This document shows positions 52,183-63,606 of a DNA stretch of 64,000 bases, piece by piece. Numbering within the stretch: position 1 is the stretch's first letter; each line of letters starts with the position of its first letter. Made by a program: the position numbers and the translations under genes. Source of the stretch: Antilocapra americana (taxonomy: Eukaryota > Chordata > Mammalia > Artiodactyla > Antilocapridae); contig ML661382.1 in assembly GCA_007570785.1 (NCBI GenBank), forward strand, positions 871,526-935,525, written 5' to 3'. Below the pieces are notes generated by a model. It saw only the letters and a list, made by a program, of their open reading frames with translations, was not told the origin of the DNA and did no database searches.

Positions 52183-52544
52183 AACAAAAGTCAAATCTCC
52201 TGACTGCCAGATTCCTCCTCTTCTTTTATGCCTCCTTAGCCAACCCTTAAGCTCACATCTGATCAAAAACACAACTTCCCTTCCATTGCTGGCCGGGAAT
52301 TCTTTTGGAAAATTCACCCAGAAGCCCCTGGGGTTGCTCACCCAGAATCTTGGCTCCTCATTCAGAAAGCAGAACTTTTGTGATACCAATCAAAGGCATT
52401 TGGAGGGCAAAGGCATGAAAATCCTAGTTGCTAGGGCAGCTTTTCTAAGTCCATCAGATGAGGGTCTCCAGCTGTGAAAAGGAGAGTAGAAAGAAGACAG
52501 CTTTCAGTCCTTACCACCACCTCCAGCCCCACGTTCCCCACATA
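52183..52544. other. No recognised gene or repeat
   Basis: Unnamed sequence. Confidence 0.5.
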
Positions 52545-53150
52545 ATGGTCACTGGGAGATATTAGCATCTAAATTATTTTAAGGAGATATAATAAGATTC
52601 ACCCAGCAGGCCATTAATGACGAAAGAGATTATTACTGGAAAAAATCCAAGACTGACTTTGAACAGAGTTGGCTCGTCTAAATGACCCTCTCCCTGCACC
52701 TCAGATGATCCTGGTCCCCAAAGGTTATACAGATTTGAAAAAGTAACTGCCATGGAACATGCTCACGTTTATGCAAGAGGGTCTTACGGAAGGAATCTCT
52801 GGAGAATTAGGGTCAGGAGTGCATAGCAGTGAGATAAATGAGATGTTCCCTGAATCGTAAGAATCCTCTGTGGCAGAATTTACAGGAAGCATCTCTAGTC
52901 TCCATATTTGGCAGGCGTCCAGCCGGAGTTGTCAAGTATTAGATTAATTTTAATTCAATGCAAAAAACCACATTAGTGGAGAGTTGCAATTGAGAGTTGA
53001 AACATACAAAAGCCAAGAGTCCTTGAAGTGAATCATTCCAAAGCCTGAGCATCATTCCAGGAGTCCATCAAAACAGGCACATTCTTCAGAGCATTCCCCA
53101 GCTATCTGCCACCTTTCAGTCAGACTACTTAGCCAGGCAAATGAGCCACC
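52545..53150. promoter_or_regulatory. Candidate conserved noncoding element 7
   Basis: Repeat-free AT-rich block with dense TAAT cores: atattagcatctaaattatt (52559-52578), gccattaatgacgaaagaga (52610-52629), gattattactgg, and attagattaattttaattca (52939-52958), next to a tgcaaaa half-octamer. Inference from texture only. Confidence 0.35.
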
Positions 53151-53194
53151 TGGCAGTGACCTGAAGGGATGGGACTGTTGATAAACGTTACTTC

Positions 53195-53420
53195 ACCAGT
53201 CCTGCTCACAGAAGGTAAAGTTCAAACTCCTTGATATGGCACTCAAGAGCCCCCATGACCTAGCTCCAAATGCCCCTCACCGCCTCATCTTCCAGTATAA
53301 TCTTCGTGTTTTGCAGGCTGCAGTCATGCTAACCCTCTGATTACTGTTGGCGATCTTCTTGCACACTTAACTTCCACTACAGCCCAGACACCACGTGTTT
53401 AGCAGGGTAACCCCACCTCC
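53195..53420 (+). mobile_element. L2 LINE 3' region
   Basis: aggtaaagttcaaactcctt, then catgacctagctccaaatgc, then ccgcctcatcttccagtata, in L2 order. Confidence 0.7.
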
Positions 53421-54004
53421 AAGCCACAGCTTATCGTTGAGGGGGAAGGCAGCGCCTGACGGGGGGAGGCAGTCCATCGGCTAGCCATCAGTCAATCAGA
53501 TTTCTCTTGAAACTGTGAACTAAGAGATACAAATGGTTGGTGGGTTGTAGTCGGTAGTAGTCCATGGACAAGGAAGACATTTTGAGGCAACGTGTAATGG
53601 TGAGCAGGTAAAGAGAGCCACCCCCCAGAGAGACCAACGCAAGAGGTGGTAGGATGGAGAGGGAGAGAGGATGGGCCTGGGTTCCTGCCTCTGTCAGGAA
53701 ACTCCTCACTGGGCTTGCTGCTCTTGAGACCTGTGAGGTACCCCAATATCCTGATGTATTCTTTCTCTCACAAAATATTCAGAGTAAGTGGCTTTCATGG
53801 GTTGCTTGAAAATACTCTCACTGGGAATATAAAATAGCAGTCCCTCTTGAATGTAGACATTGTTTGTCATCCCAGCAGTCACCCTGTGGGTAGTCAAAGG
53901 ATGGCCCGTATGACTGCCTCCCCCCGAGTCTGCATCCAGGAGTAATCCTCAAGCCTTCTTCTGCTGAGATTGCCTCACCCATGGGAGGAAGCCCTATGGG
54001 TGAA
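53421..54004. other. No recognised gene or repeat
   Basis: Short frames on both strands without domain. Confidence 0.5.
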
Positions 54005-54417
54005 ATACTAGTCAGGGGTCTCCAGAGGAACACAACCCATATGATGTATATGTATATCGTATATGTATATCTCATATATAAAGATTTATCTTAGGGAATT
54101 GATCACATGAACATGGAAACAGACAAGTCCAAAGTCTGCAGGGCGGGCTGACAGGTTGGAGATCCAGAAAGAGCCAGTGTTATAGTTCAAGTCCAAAGGC
54201 CATCTGCTGCAAAATTTTGGGGAGCTAGTCTTTTGTGCTAGCTAGGCCTTCAACTGGTTGGACGAGGCCTACCCACATGGTGCTTTGTTCAACATCCACT
54301 GATGTCAATGCTAATCTCATCCAAAAACTCAGAAATATTCAGAATAATATTTGACCAAGCATCTGGGCACCGTGGGCTAGCCAAGCTGACACATAAAATT
54401 GACCACCACCACAGGTG
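54005..54417 (-). mobile_element. MLT2-type (ERVL) solo LTR
   Basis: agtcaggggtctccagagga, an (AT)-rich patch, gggcgggctgacaggttgga, ggccttcaactggttggacg and ccaagctgacacataaaatt, ending gaccaccacca. No internal retroviral gene is attached. Confidence 0.88.
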
Positions 54418-54861
54418 GTAATTGTTTTTAAACAACTCTGGTGCTTGGGATGTGGGCTCCTGTTCCCAACACTCTGGCCTATGGAAGTTGAGCATGACCA
54501 CAACCACTTCTGCCAGCCTCTCAGCTGCAGACCGTACTCAAGACCATGCTGGACACCAACCCACCGTATGGCTCAAATTCCAGGGGAAATACAGGCCCTC
54601 TTTTTAAGCTTAGGATAAAGATCCACTCTGTGGGTGGGGCCAGGGAGGGAAATGGCATAGCACTCCAGCAACTTGTTCAGAAGGACAAGTTCTCAATTGT
54701 CTTAGAGCCTCAGCCAACATTGAGAGAGAAAGGACAGTGTTGGCATCCTTCACTGTCTCCCGGGGAATTTCATCTGCCACGAGACCTCCACCATGGGCCA
54801 CACCTCTGCCTTTGCTTATACCCATCCCTCAACCAAGAACACTCTCTCTCCTCCTTTCTCC
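54418..54861. other. No recognised gene or repeat
   Basis: Overlapping short frames, none recognised. Confidence 0.5.
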
Positions 54862-54955
54862 AACTCCAAGTAGTAAATGGTGGAGCCAAGATTTGAACTC
54901 AGATTTGTTGATCAAGTCCAGCATTCTCTCCATGACTCCAGAGCTGATAGGAAGC
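54862..54955 (-). mobile_element. MIR SINE fragment
   Basis: agtagtaaatggtggagcca, then agatttgaactcagatttgt, then cagcattctctccatgac. Confidence 0.7.
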
Positions 54956-55289
54956 AGCTCACTATCTCACAGCAGACCAGCCTACTTTGAGGAAGCTCCA
55001 ACAGAGAATTATGCAATAGCTAGGTCAGCTCAGGTGGGCACTGGAATCCAAGACTTAGAGGAAACCAGTGGTGAAGAGATACCCATCTTTAAACCAGTAT
55101 CCAGCTGGGAGATGGGACTGGTCCATGACGAGTAATAAGCTACTGTTAGAAGGACAGGCAAAAGCATGAGTAAATCAGTTTCCTTACTTAGGTCTCTTTT
55201 AGGATGGTAAATAACCAACTCATATACCCCGTCCTCCCTTCCCACATCCTTGGCAGACATTGCTAATGGAGCACTGCATCTTCCTTCCT
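54956..55289. other. No recognised gene or repeat
   Basis: Unnamed sequence. Confidence 0.45.
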
Positions 55290-55545
55290 AACACAGTCTT
55301 AAAATCTTTTATAAGTCTACAGCATATCCACCTTTTTGCCAGTGAAAAGCCCCTCTGGTCTCCTTCTTTCAATTATAAGGACAATTGTGATTACACAGGG
55401 CCCACCTGGATAATCCAGGATTGCCTCCCCATCTCAAGATCTGTAAGTACATCTTCAAAGTCACTTCTGTATAAGGTAAGAGATTCACAGGGATGAGAAT
55501 GCAGACATCTTTGGGGGCCACTATTCTGCCCAGCGCAGAATAGGG
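55290..55545 (-). mobile_element. MLT1-like LTR fragment
   Basis: attataaggacaattgtgat, then cccacctggataatccagga, then tgcctccccatctcaagatc and gatgagaatgcagacatctt, to gccactattctgcccagcgc. Confidence 0.7.
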
Positions 55546-55549
55546 ATTG

Positions 55550-55720
55550 TCTAAGGGTCACATAAAACAATGCACATGAACAGCTTAAACCCAGTGCCCA
55601 GCACTTAGTAAGCCCTCAATGAATATTTCCTATTGTTACTGTTATGTTGCCACCCCCATACCTATTGCAAATAAGTGTTCAATAAACATTAAATGTTATT
55701 ATGACTGTTATCACCATTGG
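55550..55720 (+). mobile_element. MIR SINE 3' ends
   Basis: cccagtgcccagcacttagt, then aagccctcaatgaatatttc, and a second aagtgttcaataaacattaa, so two MIR-like tails lie close together. Confidence 0.55.
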
Positions 55721-56756
55721 GCCTCCCAACAGAATCTGGACTCCAAAGTCCATGCTTTTACCCATTGCATCCTAAATTTTTTAATTAAACACCTTCTATG
55801 TGCTAAGCTTCGCATTGAACATTTTCACCTATGGGCATGTTCTCAGTCCTCTGTGGCATCTCCTACTCTACACTGTATTTAATTTGTTTATGTGTCTCTT
55901 CTCCCATCTCTTCAAGGATAGCAACACAGCGTGAAGCAGCAATGGCCTCCCATGGGGCCTGGCATAAAGTGGGCTCCCAGGAGATGGTCCAGGAAAGGAA
56001 CAATAAGGGCCAGACCCTGCAGCTCTCGGAGGGCAGGGCATAGCATTGAGGATGGACCCCAGGCTTTCTCAGGACCAAGATGGGGACCACTGGCCAAGCT
56101 TCACAGTTGGCCTGAGATTAGCCACTGTCAGCCTGCTGGGCTGGGCTGGAGAGGCCGACAGTGTAACACCCCAACACCTGTGCCCCGTCAAGATGCCAGT
56201 CTCTCTGGAAGAAATGTCCCTCACAAATCATTAGCCAGCATGCACAGGAGCTACACGTGGAGCAGAGCAGGACCTTGGGCTCCATTTGCTCCTTAGCCCG
56301 AGTGCATGACTTGGTTATCAGTCACTGGTCTGGAAAATTTCCACTTAGCAACATCTCTCTCTACTGTTGGGAGAACTAGCCCAGGCAGAGACACACCTCG
56401 GTGCATCTTTGTGAAACCAAAGAAGAGCAAGCATGGAAATCAGGAATCCGAAATATGGCAAGTCTTTCCTCTTGCAGTGATAACAGGGATGTGGGGTGAG
56501 GTACTTTATTGAGTGGCTAAGAATCAAGCATCCTCTCTGCCCTCCTCAAACTCCTGCTGCGAGTGTGGCCAGGCTCTTCAACTCCTCGTTTCCTTGGGGA
56601 GGTTTGTTTGATGACAAGAGGTCCAGAAAGGCAGTAGAGGTTGCCTACAAGATAGTTCCCGCCCCTATTTTGTTTCTTAAGCCCTGAACTCATTGAAAAA
56701 GAGAGCCTGTAGTTCTCTTTTGCCCACATTTTCCAGTCTCATCTCTCTCATGTTCC
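55721..56756. other. No recognised gene or repeat
   Basis: About 1 kb. Frames on both strands (for example 55931-56296 plus, 121 codons) lack a recognisable domain. Confidence 0.45.
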
Positions 56757-56995
56757 CCCACCCAAGATATGTACACCCACATACACACTCACACGTGTGT
56801 GTGTGTAAACCTGTGTGCACAGCCCCACGTGCATTTCCATGTACACACATGCACCACATACATAAGCCCATGTGTCCAATGCGTGTTGTGAGTATACACA
56901 CGTGCTGCTGTGTATATGCACGTTTGTGTTCATGTGTACATGCAAGTACAATCACAGGGCCACGCACACACGCACACACACACATTTGAATGTAC
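56757..56995. repeat. Degenerate CA/TG alternating tract
   Basis: About 240 bp of mostly alternating purine-pyrimidine sequence, switching several times between CA-rich and TG-rich on the same strand. Potential for Z-DNA and for foldback pairing. Confidence 0.85.
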
Positions 56996-56999
56996 ACTA

Positions 57000-57325
57000 T
57001 GCTCTGGTCATATTGTAATACTTGACTTCCTGAACTCATCCCACTTTCTCCTCTCATACCTCAAGACCTTTGTATCAGCTGTATCTCCTTTCTGGAACAT
57101 CCTTTACCTCTTTTTTTAACCTAGCTACCTCTTCTTAAACTAAGTCCACACTTGCACTTTCAGCCCTCAGCTTTGTAAGTGCCTGACTATTCCCCCACCT
57201 GAGCAACAAAATAACACAAATCTATTTTGATGACATTTATATTCCTAGCAACGAGCATGGGCCCTTTATGACTATCTATGAAATGAGAGAGTAAGTGAAT
57301 AAATGAATGGATGGACATAGAATCA
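57000..57325 (+). mobile_element. L2 LINE 3' end
   Basis: acctcaagacctttgtatca, then ctcctttctggaacatcctt, then gtaagtgaataaatgaatgg. Confidence 0.65.
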
Positions 57326-58282
57326 AATCACTAGTTCACACCCACCACACCCCCAGGAAATTATGTGAGCCCCAGTCCCTGCCTTGGGGCCCCCCTAAGG
57401 ACACATGAGCTATGTACCCAAATGGCCATGACTATTCCCTATGCACCTCCTGCTCTAGGGCTCTTAGGGCATCTTTGGGGCAAAGGATTAGGGGGTACCC
57501 ATAGTTTAACTGTGATTCAGAAATACCTTCAGGATCTCCAGATAATTAACATTCCATCAGGCTGAGTTGTTCCTCTCGTGGACATTTAGAAACGCTGTGA
57601 CTCGAAAGCCCATTGCTGATAGCATATCAGGGAAATCTCCAGGAGATACAGTGCCTTGTCCCAGCCCAAACTGATGGCCATGCCAAGCTGGGAGATAACA
57701 GGATGAGGGCTCCTGGGAGGAGCTGGTGGCTGAGGACAGGGATGAAAAATGGCTGCTTCCAACTGGTTTCAGGGCTGGTTTGTTCTGAGATAGAACAAAT
57801 GAGATCTGCCCTTGGACTTTTGTGCAGACTTCTCTCTGGGGGGAAAGCCAGGGCAGGAGGAGGGTGCATAACCCGGATCACTGGTGAAACTTAAGATGTC
57901 ACCTCCTCACTTCCTATCCCACCCCTACTCTGCGAATCTAGCACCTGAGAGATCTCACAATACCAACTTCCTAAATGCCTCACTTTCTTCTCCATCCCTC
58001 CATCCCCAAACCTCTTCTCTTCCTGCAGCCCCCACTGGATGCCACCATGCACCCTCTCGCAGGTCACAAACCTGTCTTCCCCAAACATCCCCTTTCTTAT
58101 CCTGCCCCTCCCTTACCCAGTTAATCCTTCCTGGCAATAACTCTCTCACTGCCCCTTGCCCCTCACCCAGCACCCCAGACTGGATCAACCTCACCATCTC
58201 ACTCTAAACTACTAGAAAAGGGCTTCACAGATCCCCTCTTTTTCAGCCTCTTCCAAACTCAGTTCATTCTCCCAGAGGCAAC
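57326..58282. other. No recognised gene; pyrimidine-rich 57890-58210
   Basis: Opposing frames across the pyrimidine-rich part are compositional. Confidence 0.5.
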
Positions 58283-58600
58283 CTCGCATTCATTCCTTGC
58301 AGAAGCATCTTTTGTGCCCTGTGACATGCCGTGTACTCTGGGGCTGAAAAGACAAATGCTAATAAGGCACAGAACTGACAATATCATTCTTCTGTTCAAA
58401 AACTCTTGATGACTCTCCACTGCCCATGCAAAAGTCCATTCTCCCTAGTACCCTAGGCGGGGCCTCCCCTGATGAATTAACCTCTTTGGCCACAGCTCAG
58501 CCCAGACTCCAAAGATTCAAACAGCACAAGACCACTCCCCTCCCACACCAAGCCCCCTCCTGCCTCCACACCTTTCTTTCTCCTATTCCATTCTTTCTTT
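58283..58600 (+). mobile_element. L2-related fragments
   Basis: 58283-58368 resembles the reverse L2 terminus (attcattccttgcagaagca, tactctggggctgaaaagac). 58375-58600 resembles the sense L2 (ctgttcaaaaactcttgatg, actctccactgcccatg). Confidence 0.5.
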
Positions 58601-59221
58601 TCCTCTTATCAAGTCCCGCTTATAATTCAGTGAGAAATGGCTCCAGTGATATTTCTTCTGTGGAGTTACCATAATCCTCCAGGTTGGAATTAATCATCCA
58701 ATTCTCTTCGCCTCCAAAGCATAGCTCTAATACCAGCATTATAACATTTATTTCTTCCAGGTTCATGGTTCAGGTAATGAGGTGGGGAGATTATTATCTA
58801 ACGGCTGACATCAGAATTTCTCTTAGGGAGGAAAATGTTGTCCTTTGGGAAACCAAGTCCCAAGTCCCTCCCTTGGGGTTCACAGATTCTAGAAAGATGG
58901 GAGAAGGGTTCTCATCTGTGTTCCTAAGAGGGAAGGTGGGAGAGGGAGGGTCTCCCTTTTGTACTGTGTCCCCCAGGGTTCTCAGGGTGGGGGCGGGGAT
59001 GGTCCAGAGTAGAGACAAGAATGGAATGAGGGGATCTGGGGGGAAGGCATTTCAGGCAAAGGAAACACAGGAGTGAGGGTATGCCAGGCTGAAGCAGCAG
59101 GAAAGGTACAGGGAACCAGAAGCTGTCACTGGCGTGCAATCTTCTTAGAGACACAGAGCTGCTCAGAGATATCTGCGGATCTTGTCTCAGGAACACACAT
59201 GAACACACATGCAGGTCAAGT
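58601..59221. other. Mostly unrecognised; weak L2 (minus) 58990-59120
   Basis: gcatttcaggcaaaggaaac, then ggtatgccaggctgaagcag, is reverse L2-like. The rest is unnamed. Confidence 0.45.
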
Positions 59222-59895
59222 GTGTTTTTTTTTATTTTTATACAGTTTTTAAAGGTTGGTTTCCATTTACAGGTTAATACAAAATATTGTCCATATTTCC
59301 TGTGTTGTACCATACATCTTTGAGCTTATCTTACACCCAATAGTTTGTTCCTCCTGCTGCCCCACCCCTATATTTCCCTCAACCCCACTGGTAACCACTA
59401 GCTTGTTCTCTGTAACTGTGAGTCAGCTTCTTGTTTGTTATAATCACTAGTTTGTTGTATTTTTAAAATTTCCACACATAAGTGATATCATTCAGTATTT
59501 GTCTTGCTCTGCCTGACTTATTTCATTTGGCATAATGCCCTCTGAGTCCATTCATGCTGTGCAAATGGCAAAATTTTGTTCTTCTTTATGGCTGAATTGT
59601 ATTCCATTGGTATATGTATATGTCACATCTTCTTCATCCATTCATCTGTCAGTGGACACTTAGGTTGTTTCCATGTCTTGATTATTGTAAATAATGCTGC
59701 TATGAACACTGGGCTGTGTGTAGCTTTTTTAATTCATTTTTCTGTTTGTTTGTTTGTTTCAGATACATACTCAGGAATTCAATTGCCAGGTCATATGGTA
59801 GTTCTATTTTTATTTTTTTGAGAAATCTCCATAATGTTTCCACAGTGTCTATACCAATTTACATTCCCACCAACAGCATACAACTTGTACATGAC
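59222..59895 (-). mobile_element. L1M (L1MA-like) 3' region
   Basis: Poly-T-rich start, then ttgagcttatcttacaccc, gtaaccactagcttgttctc, cacataagtgatatcattcag and ggctgaattgtattccattgg, to atttacattcccaccaacagc. 3' UTR and end of ORF2 in reverse, with many stops. Confidence 0.9.
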
Positions 59896-59989
59896 AAGTT
59901 TTGACCTGAATTTCGGGGGTTCACAGACTTTCTAAATCCTAGCCACAAATGGCTGGTGGGAAGGAAGGAAGCCAATAGGTAGAGCCCAG

Positions 59990-60142
59990 GTTAAGGATGG
60001 CTGCACTGAATAAGACAAGAAAAGGCAGGAGACGAGGCTGGAGCCAGAGGCAGGAGGCTGGTCACACAGACGCACGTGGACTGTCCTGTTAGGGACTTGG
60101 GCTTAGTTCTCAGCGTGATGAGCTGCTGTTCATATATGTTAT
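59990..60142 (-). mobile_element. L2 LINE, reverse, left part
   Basis: gaggctggagccagaggcag, then gacttgggcttagttctcag, resembles the complement of L2. It is broken at 60143-60151 by an L1 and resumes at about 60806. Confidence 0.5.
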
Positions 60143-60151
60143 AAAAGTCGT

Positions 60152-60796
60152 AAAAGCTGCAAATAGACCTGCCATATGACCCAGCAATCCCACTGCTGGG
60201 CATATACACCGAGGAAACCAGAATTGAAAGAGCCACGTGTACCCCAATGTTCATCGCTGCATTGTTTACAATAGCCAAGACATGGAAGCAACCTAGATGC
60301 CCATCAACTGACGAATGGATAAGAAAGCTGTGGTACATATACACAATGGAATATTACTCAGCATTAAAAAAAAATTCATTTGAAGCAATTCTACTCAGAT
60401 GGACGAAACTGGAGCCCATTATCCAGAGTGAAGTAAGCCAGAAGCAAAAACAACAATACAGTATATTAACGCATATATATGGAATTTAGAAAGACGGTAA
60501 CGAGAACCCAACATACGAGACAGCGAAAGGAACGCAGATGTATAGAATAGACTCGTGGACTTTGTGGATGAGGGTAAGGGTGGGATGATATGGGAGAAGG
60601 GCATTGAAGCATGTTAATTTTCATATGTCTAATCAATCGCCAGCCCAGGACTGATGCTCGGGGCTGGTGCAGCGAGATTTCCCGGGGGGGCGGGGAGGGA
60701 AGAGGGAGGGGGGTTCCGGAGGGGAAGCATATGTAAACCCATGGTGATATCATGACATTGTATGGCAAAAACAATTAAAAAAAATAAATTAAAAAA
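60152..60796 (+). mobile_element. Young ruminant L1, 5'-truncated, 9-bp TSD, complete 3' end
   Basis: From the end of ORF2 (cagcaatcccactgctgggc) through the 3' UTR, the G-rich tract (60684-60713), gatatcatgacattgtatgg and an A-rich tail. The direct repeat aaaagtcgt lies at 60143-60151 and 60797-60805. It shows what the gap at 9518-9617 should contain. Confidence 0.95.
60157..60489 (+). pseudogene. L1 ORF2 C-terminal remnant, reading frame preserved to the natural stop
   Basis: 110 codons: [18 protein letters not shown], then CTPMFIAALFTIAKTWKQ, then [18 protein letters not shown], and the last segment ([20 protein letters not shown]) that corresponds to the usual C-terminus of L1 ORF2. The A-run after EYYSAL is 9 bases and in frame, unlike the 8-base run in the copy at 9.2 kb. 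Only the last part of the protein is present; no endonuclease or RT domain. It has no activity of its own. Confidence 0.93.
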
Positions 60797-60805
60797 AAAA
60801 GTCGT

Positions 60806-60912
60806 TACAGATGCAGCTAGATTTAGGAAGATTTGCAAACAAGAGATGGCGAGGAGTAGCAAGGATGGGGAAAAAAAGAGGACAAATTGGAAAAACATCT
60901 TTATAGAAAATG
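60806..60912 (-). mobile_element. L2 LINE, reverse, right part, weak
   Basis: tgcagctagatttaggaaga to caaggatggggaaaaaaaga. A short continuation of the interrupted L2. Confidence 0.35.
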
Positions 60913-61372
60913 GAGATTGTATTAATTTGCAAAGGTTGCTGTAACAAATTATCACACATTTTTTGTGGCTTAAAACAATACAAATGTGTTCCCTTGTAGG
61001 GAGGGAGGTCAGAAGTCTGAAGTCAGTTTCACTGGGCTGAAGACAAGGTGTCAGCAGACCCAGTTCTTTCCGCAGGCTCCAGGGAAGAATTCATTTCCTT
61101 GTCAGTCTGGAAGTTTTCATGACCCCTTCCTCAAACCACTCCCAACTTCTTGTTTTGATCGTCACATCTCCTCCTTCCTCTTCTGTAGTCAAATCTCCCT
61201 CTGCCTCCCTTGAGGAGGATGCTTATGATGACATGGGGAACTCGCTTCAATAATCCAGGATAATCTCCCCATTACAAGATTTCTAAGTCAATCACATCTG
61301 CAACATTCCTTTTTGCCACATAAGGTAATATTCACAGGTTTCAAGGATTAGAACACACATATCTCTAGGGGA
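60913..61372 (-). mobile_element. MLT1-like solo LTR, left part
   Basis: attaatttgcaaaggttgct, then caaattatcacacattttttg, then agacaaggtgtcagcagacc, then aataatccaggataatctcc and tcacaggtttcaaggattag. It is broken by BovB and resumes at 61972. Confidence 0.78.
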
Positions 61373-61379
61373 AGCAGCG

Positions 61380-61966
61380 ACAGATTTTATTTTCTTGGGT
61401 TCCAAAATCACTTCAGATGGTGAGGGCCACCATGAAATTAAAAGATGCTCGATCCTTGGAAGGAAAGCTAGGGCAAATCTAGACAGCATATTAAAAAGCA
61501 GAGACATCACTTTGCCGACAAAAGTTCATATAAACAAAGCTATGGTTTTTCCAGTAGTCATGTATGGATGTGAGAGTAGGACCATAAAGACTGAGTGCCA
61601 AAAAATTGATGCTTTTGAACTGTGGTGCTAGAGAAGACTCTTGAGAGTTCCTTGGACTGCAAGGAGATCAAACCAGTCCATCCTAAAGGAAATCAAGCCT
61701 GAATATTCATTGGAAGGACTGATGCTGAAGCTGAAGCTCCAATACTTTGGCCACCTGGTGTGAAGAGCTGACTCATTGGAAAAGACCCTGATGCTGGGAA
61801 AGTCGAAGGCAAAAGAAGCATGTGGCAGAGGAGGAGATGATTAGATGGCATCACCAACTCAACAGACACGAATTTGAGCAAACTCCTGAAGATACTGGAG
61901 GACAGGGGAGCCTGGTGTGCTGCAGTCTATGGGGTTGTGAAGAGTTGGACAAGGCTTGGTGACTGA
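61380..61966 (+). mobile_element. BovB 3' fragment, inside LTR
   Basis: Sense BovB from cagattttattttcttgggt to ggcttggtgactgaacga. Its target was the LTR. Frame 61395-61631 gives ITSDGEGHHEIKR, then VVMYGCESRT. No terminal gaactgaactg repeats remain; the tail is caacaataac. Confidence 0.93.
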
Positions 61967-61971
61967 ACGAC

Positions 61972-62022
61972 AACAATAACACTCTTTAGGGACCATTGTT
62001 CAGCCTATCACTGGGCTGTAAT
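61972..62022 (-). mobile_element. MLT1-like LTR, right part
   Basis: actctttagggaccattgtt followed by cagcctatcac resumes the LTR phrase atctttgggggccattattctgcctacca. Confidence 0.65.
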
Positions 62023-62024
62023 GA

Positions 62025-62150
62025 CAGAACTTGCCAATTTATGGGATTGTGTGAGTTGAAGGAAAGGGAAGCATCCAGGAGGGCTCCAAGGTTTCTGGGT
62101 TGGGCTACCGCCCAGTGCTGTCCCCAGTAACCAGTGCTGAGGGCAGAGAG
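62025..62150 (-). mobile_element. L2 LINE, reverse
   Basis: gaacttgccaatttatggga, then aggagggctccaaggtttct, matches the complement of an L2 internal segment. Confidence 0.5.
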
Positions 62151-62217
62151 GAAGAGTCTCTTTGGATGAGTCTGCACACCACCCAACATGGGTATTTATG
62201 TCCCAGATGGGGGTGGG

Positions 62218-62362
62218 GGGTTAAAAGATATAAACTATTGTGTATAAAATAAGCTACAGGATATACTGTATAGCACAGGGAATATTGTCAATATTTTACA
62301 ATAACTACATATGGAATGTAATCTTTAAAAATTGTGAATCAACTATATCTCAGCAAAAAACT
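62218..62362 (+). mobile_element. L1 3' end fragment
   Basis: ggatatactgtatagcacag followed by ggaatattgtcaatatttta is the L1 3' UTR phrase also seen at 16420-16470. Confidence 0.8.
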
Positions 62363-62431
62363 TTTTTAGAGGATCATGAGAGGAATGCAAACCATGAAAT
62401 CTGTTGAAAAATAGACAATGATGTTCAAAAC

Positions 62432-62650
62432 AAATAATAGCTGACATGCATTGAGTTCTTACTCCTCTATCTGTGTACCCTACACTCCTTATCTCATTTA
62501 TTAAACTGCATGATGGTCCAGTGGGAAGTTATTATGGTTTCATCATCCCCATTTCACAGATGAGAACACCAAGGCTCAGCAGACACAGTAGCCCCCTCAG
62601 CATCACACTCACCCGGGGAAGTGGCAGCATCAAGCTTCAATCCCAGCCTA
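62432..62650 (-). mobile_element. MIR SINE
   Basis: tgacatgcattgagttctta, then catcatccccatttcacaga, then aggctcagcagacacagtag, then cttcaatcccagcctata. Confidence 0.8.
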
Positions 62651-63439
62651 TATGGCTAAAGTCCCCTTATACTGAGTCACCAGCTACCTTCAGACACCCT
62701 TCACTGATCCCACCAGCTGGGTCACCCCAAGCTCTGTCTCCAGACCTTGAGCAGCCCATATGTCTGACTCCTCCTCTGCGTTCCCCTAGGGGTCTGGAGG
62801 GTCACTTAGTATTTGCAGAGGTGAAGCTAGCTTATTTGCACAAACTTCCATGTAAAAGTCCAGCCCCAGATTGCCTCTAGATGACCTTATGAGGCTGGGT
62901 CAAAAGCTGTGGCTGCTCATCCCAGCTTCTGCCAAGCTGAGACGCAGCAGCCATCACTGATCTCTGGGGAGACCTCTGGGCAGCTCCACCGGGCAGTCTC
63001 ACCTGCTCCCTGGGACCACTGGGCTCAGAGCCCAAGCAGAACACAACAAGGCTGCTCAGCATCCCAGTATCTGGGACCAGGCCACCTCTACCTGGGATCA
63101 CATAGCATTTCTAGGAGACCCTCTGCCATCTGCTGAACCTGGCTGATCCCTCAATGCTCCAGTCACACCAAGGAGGCCCCTCCTGGGGTGGGTGCCCACC
63201 AGAAGATGGTCTTTCTGGGGCCAACCAGGCTCACTCTGATCCCAGCCTCCAGTCTTAGCCTCAGCAGCACCTCTGCCAGGTTGAGAAGGCAAATGGTCCT
63301 CTGCCTGGCAAGGCCCCTACCAGACATCTAAGACAGGGAATAAGAGTGTGGAGGAGGAAAAGAAGACAATCTCTTTTTACCCTCAGTTCTTCTCAGTTGT
63401 TTGGAAGTCAGACCTTTGCCATAAACCTATATAAAAATT
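62651..63439. other. No recognised gene or repeat
   Basis: GC-moderate. Open frames on both strands have no recognisable domain. Confidence 0.5.
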
Positions 63440-63606
63440 AAGAGATGGCATAGTGATTAAGAGCACAGGCGCTAATGTTACACCTAGGGTCAAATTTAGC
63501 TCCTCTACTGGGGGGTCTGGGTGAATTATTTTACCTCTCCATAGCTCGGTTTCCATATCTGTAAAAAGAGGATAATACTAAGAAAAGCATAGCAACTACT
63601 TCACAG
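63440..63606 (+). mobile_element. MIR SINE
   Basis: gcatagtgattaagagcaca (MIR head), then cctctccatagctcggtttc, then atctgtaaaaagaggataat. Confidence 0.9.
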
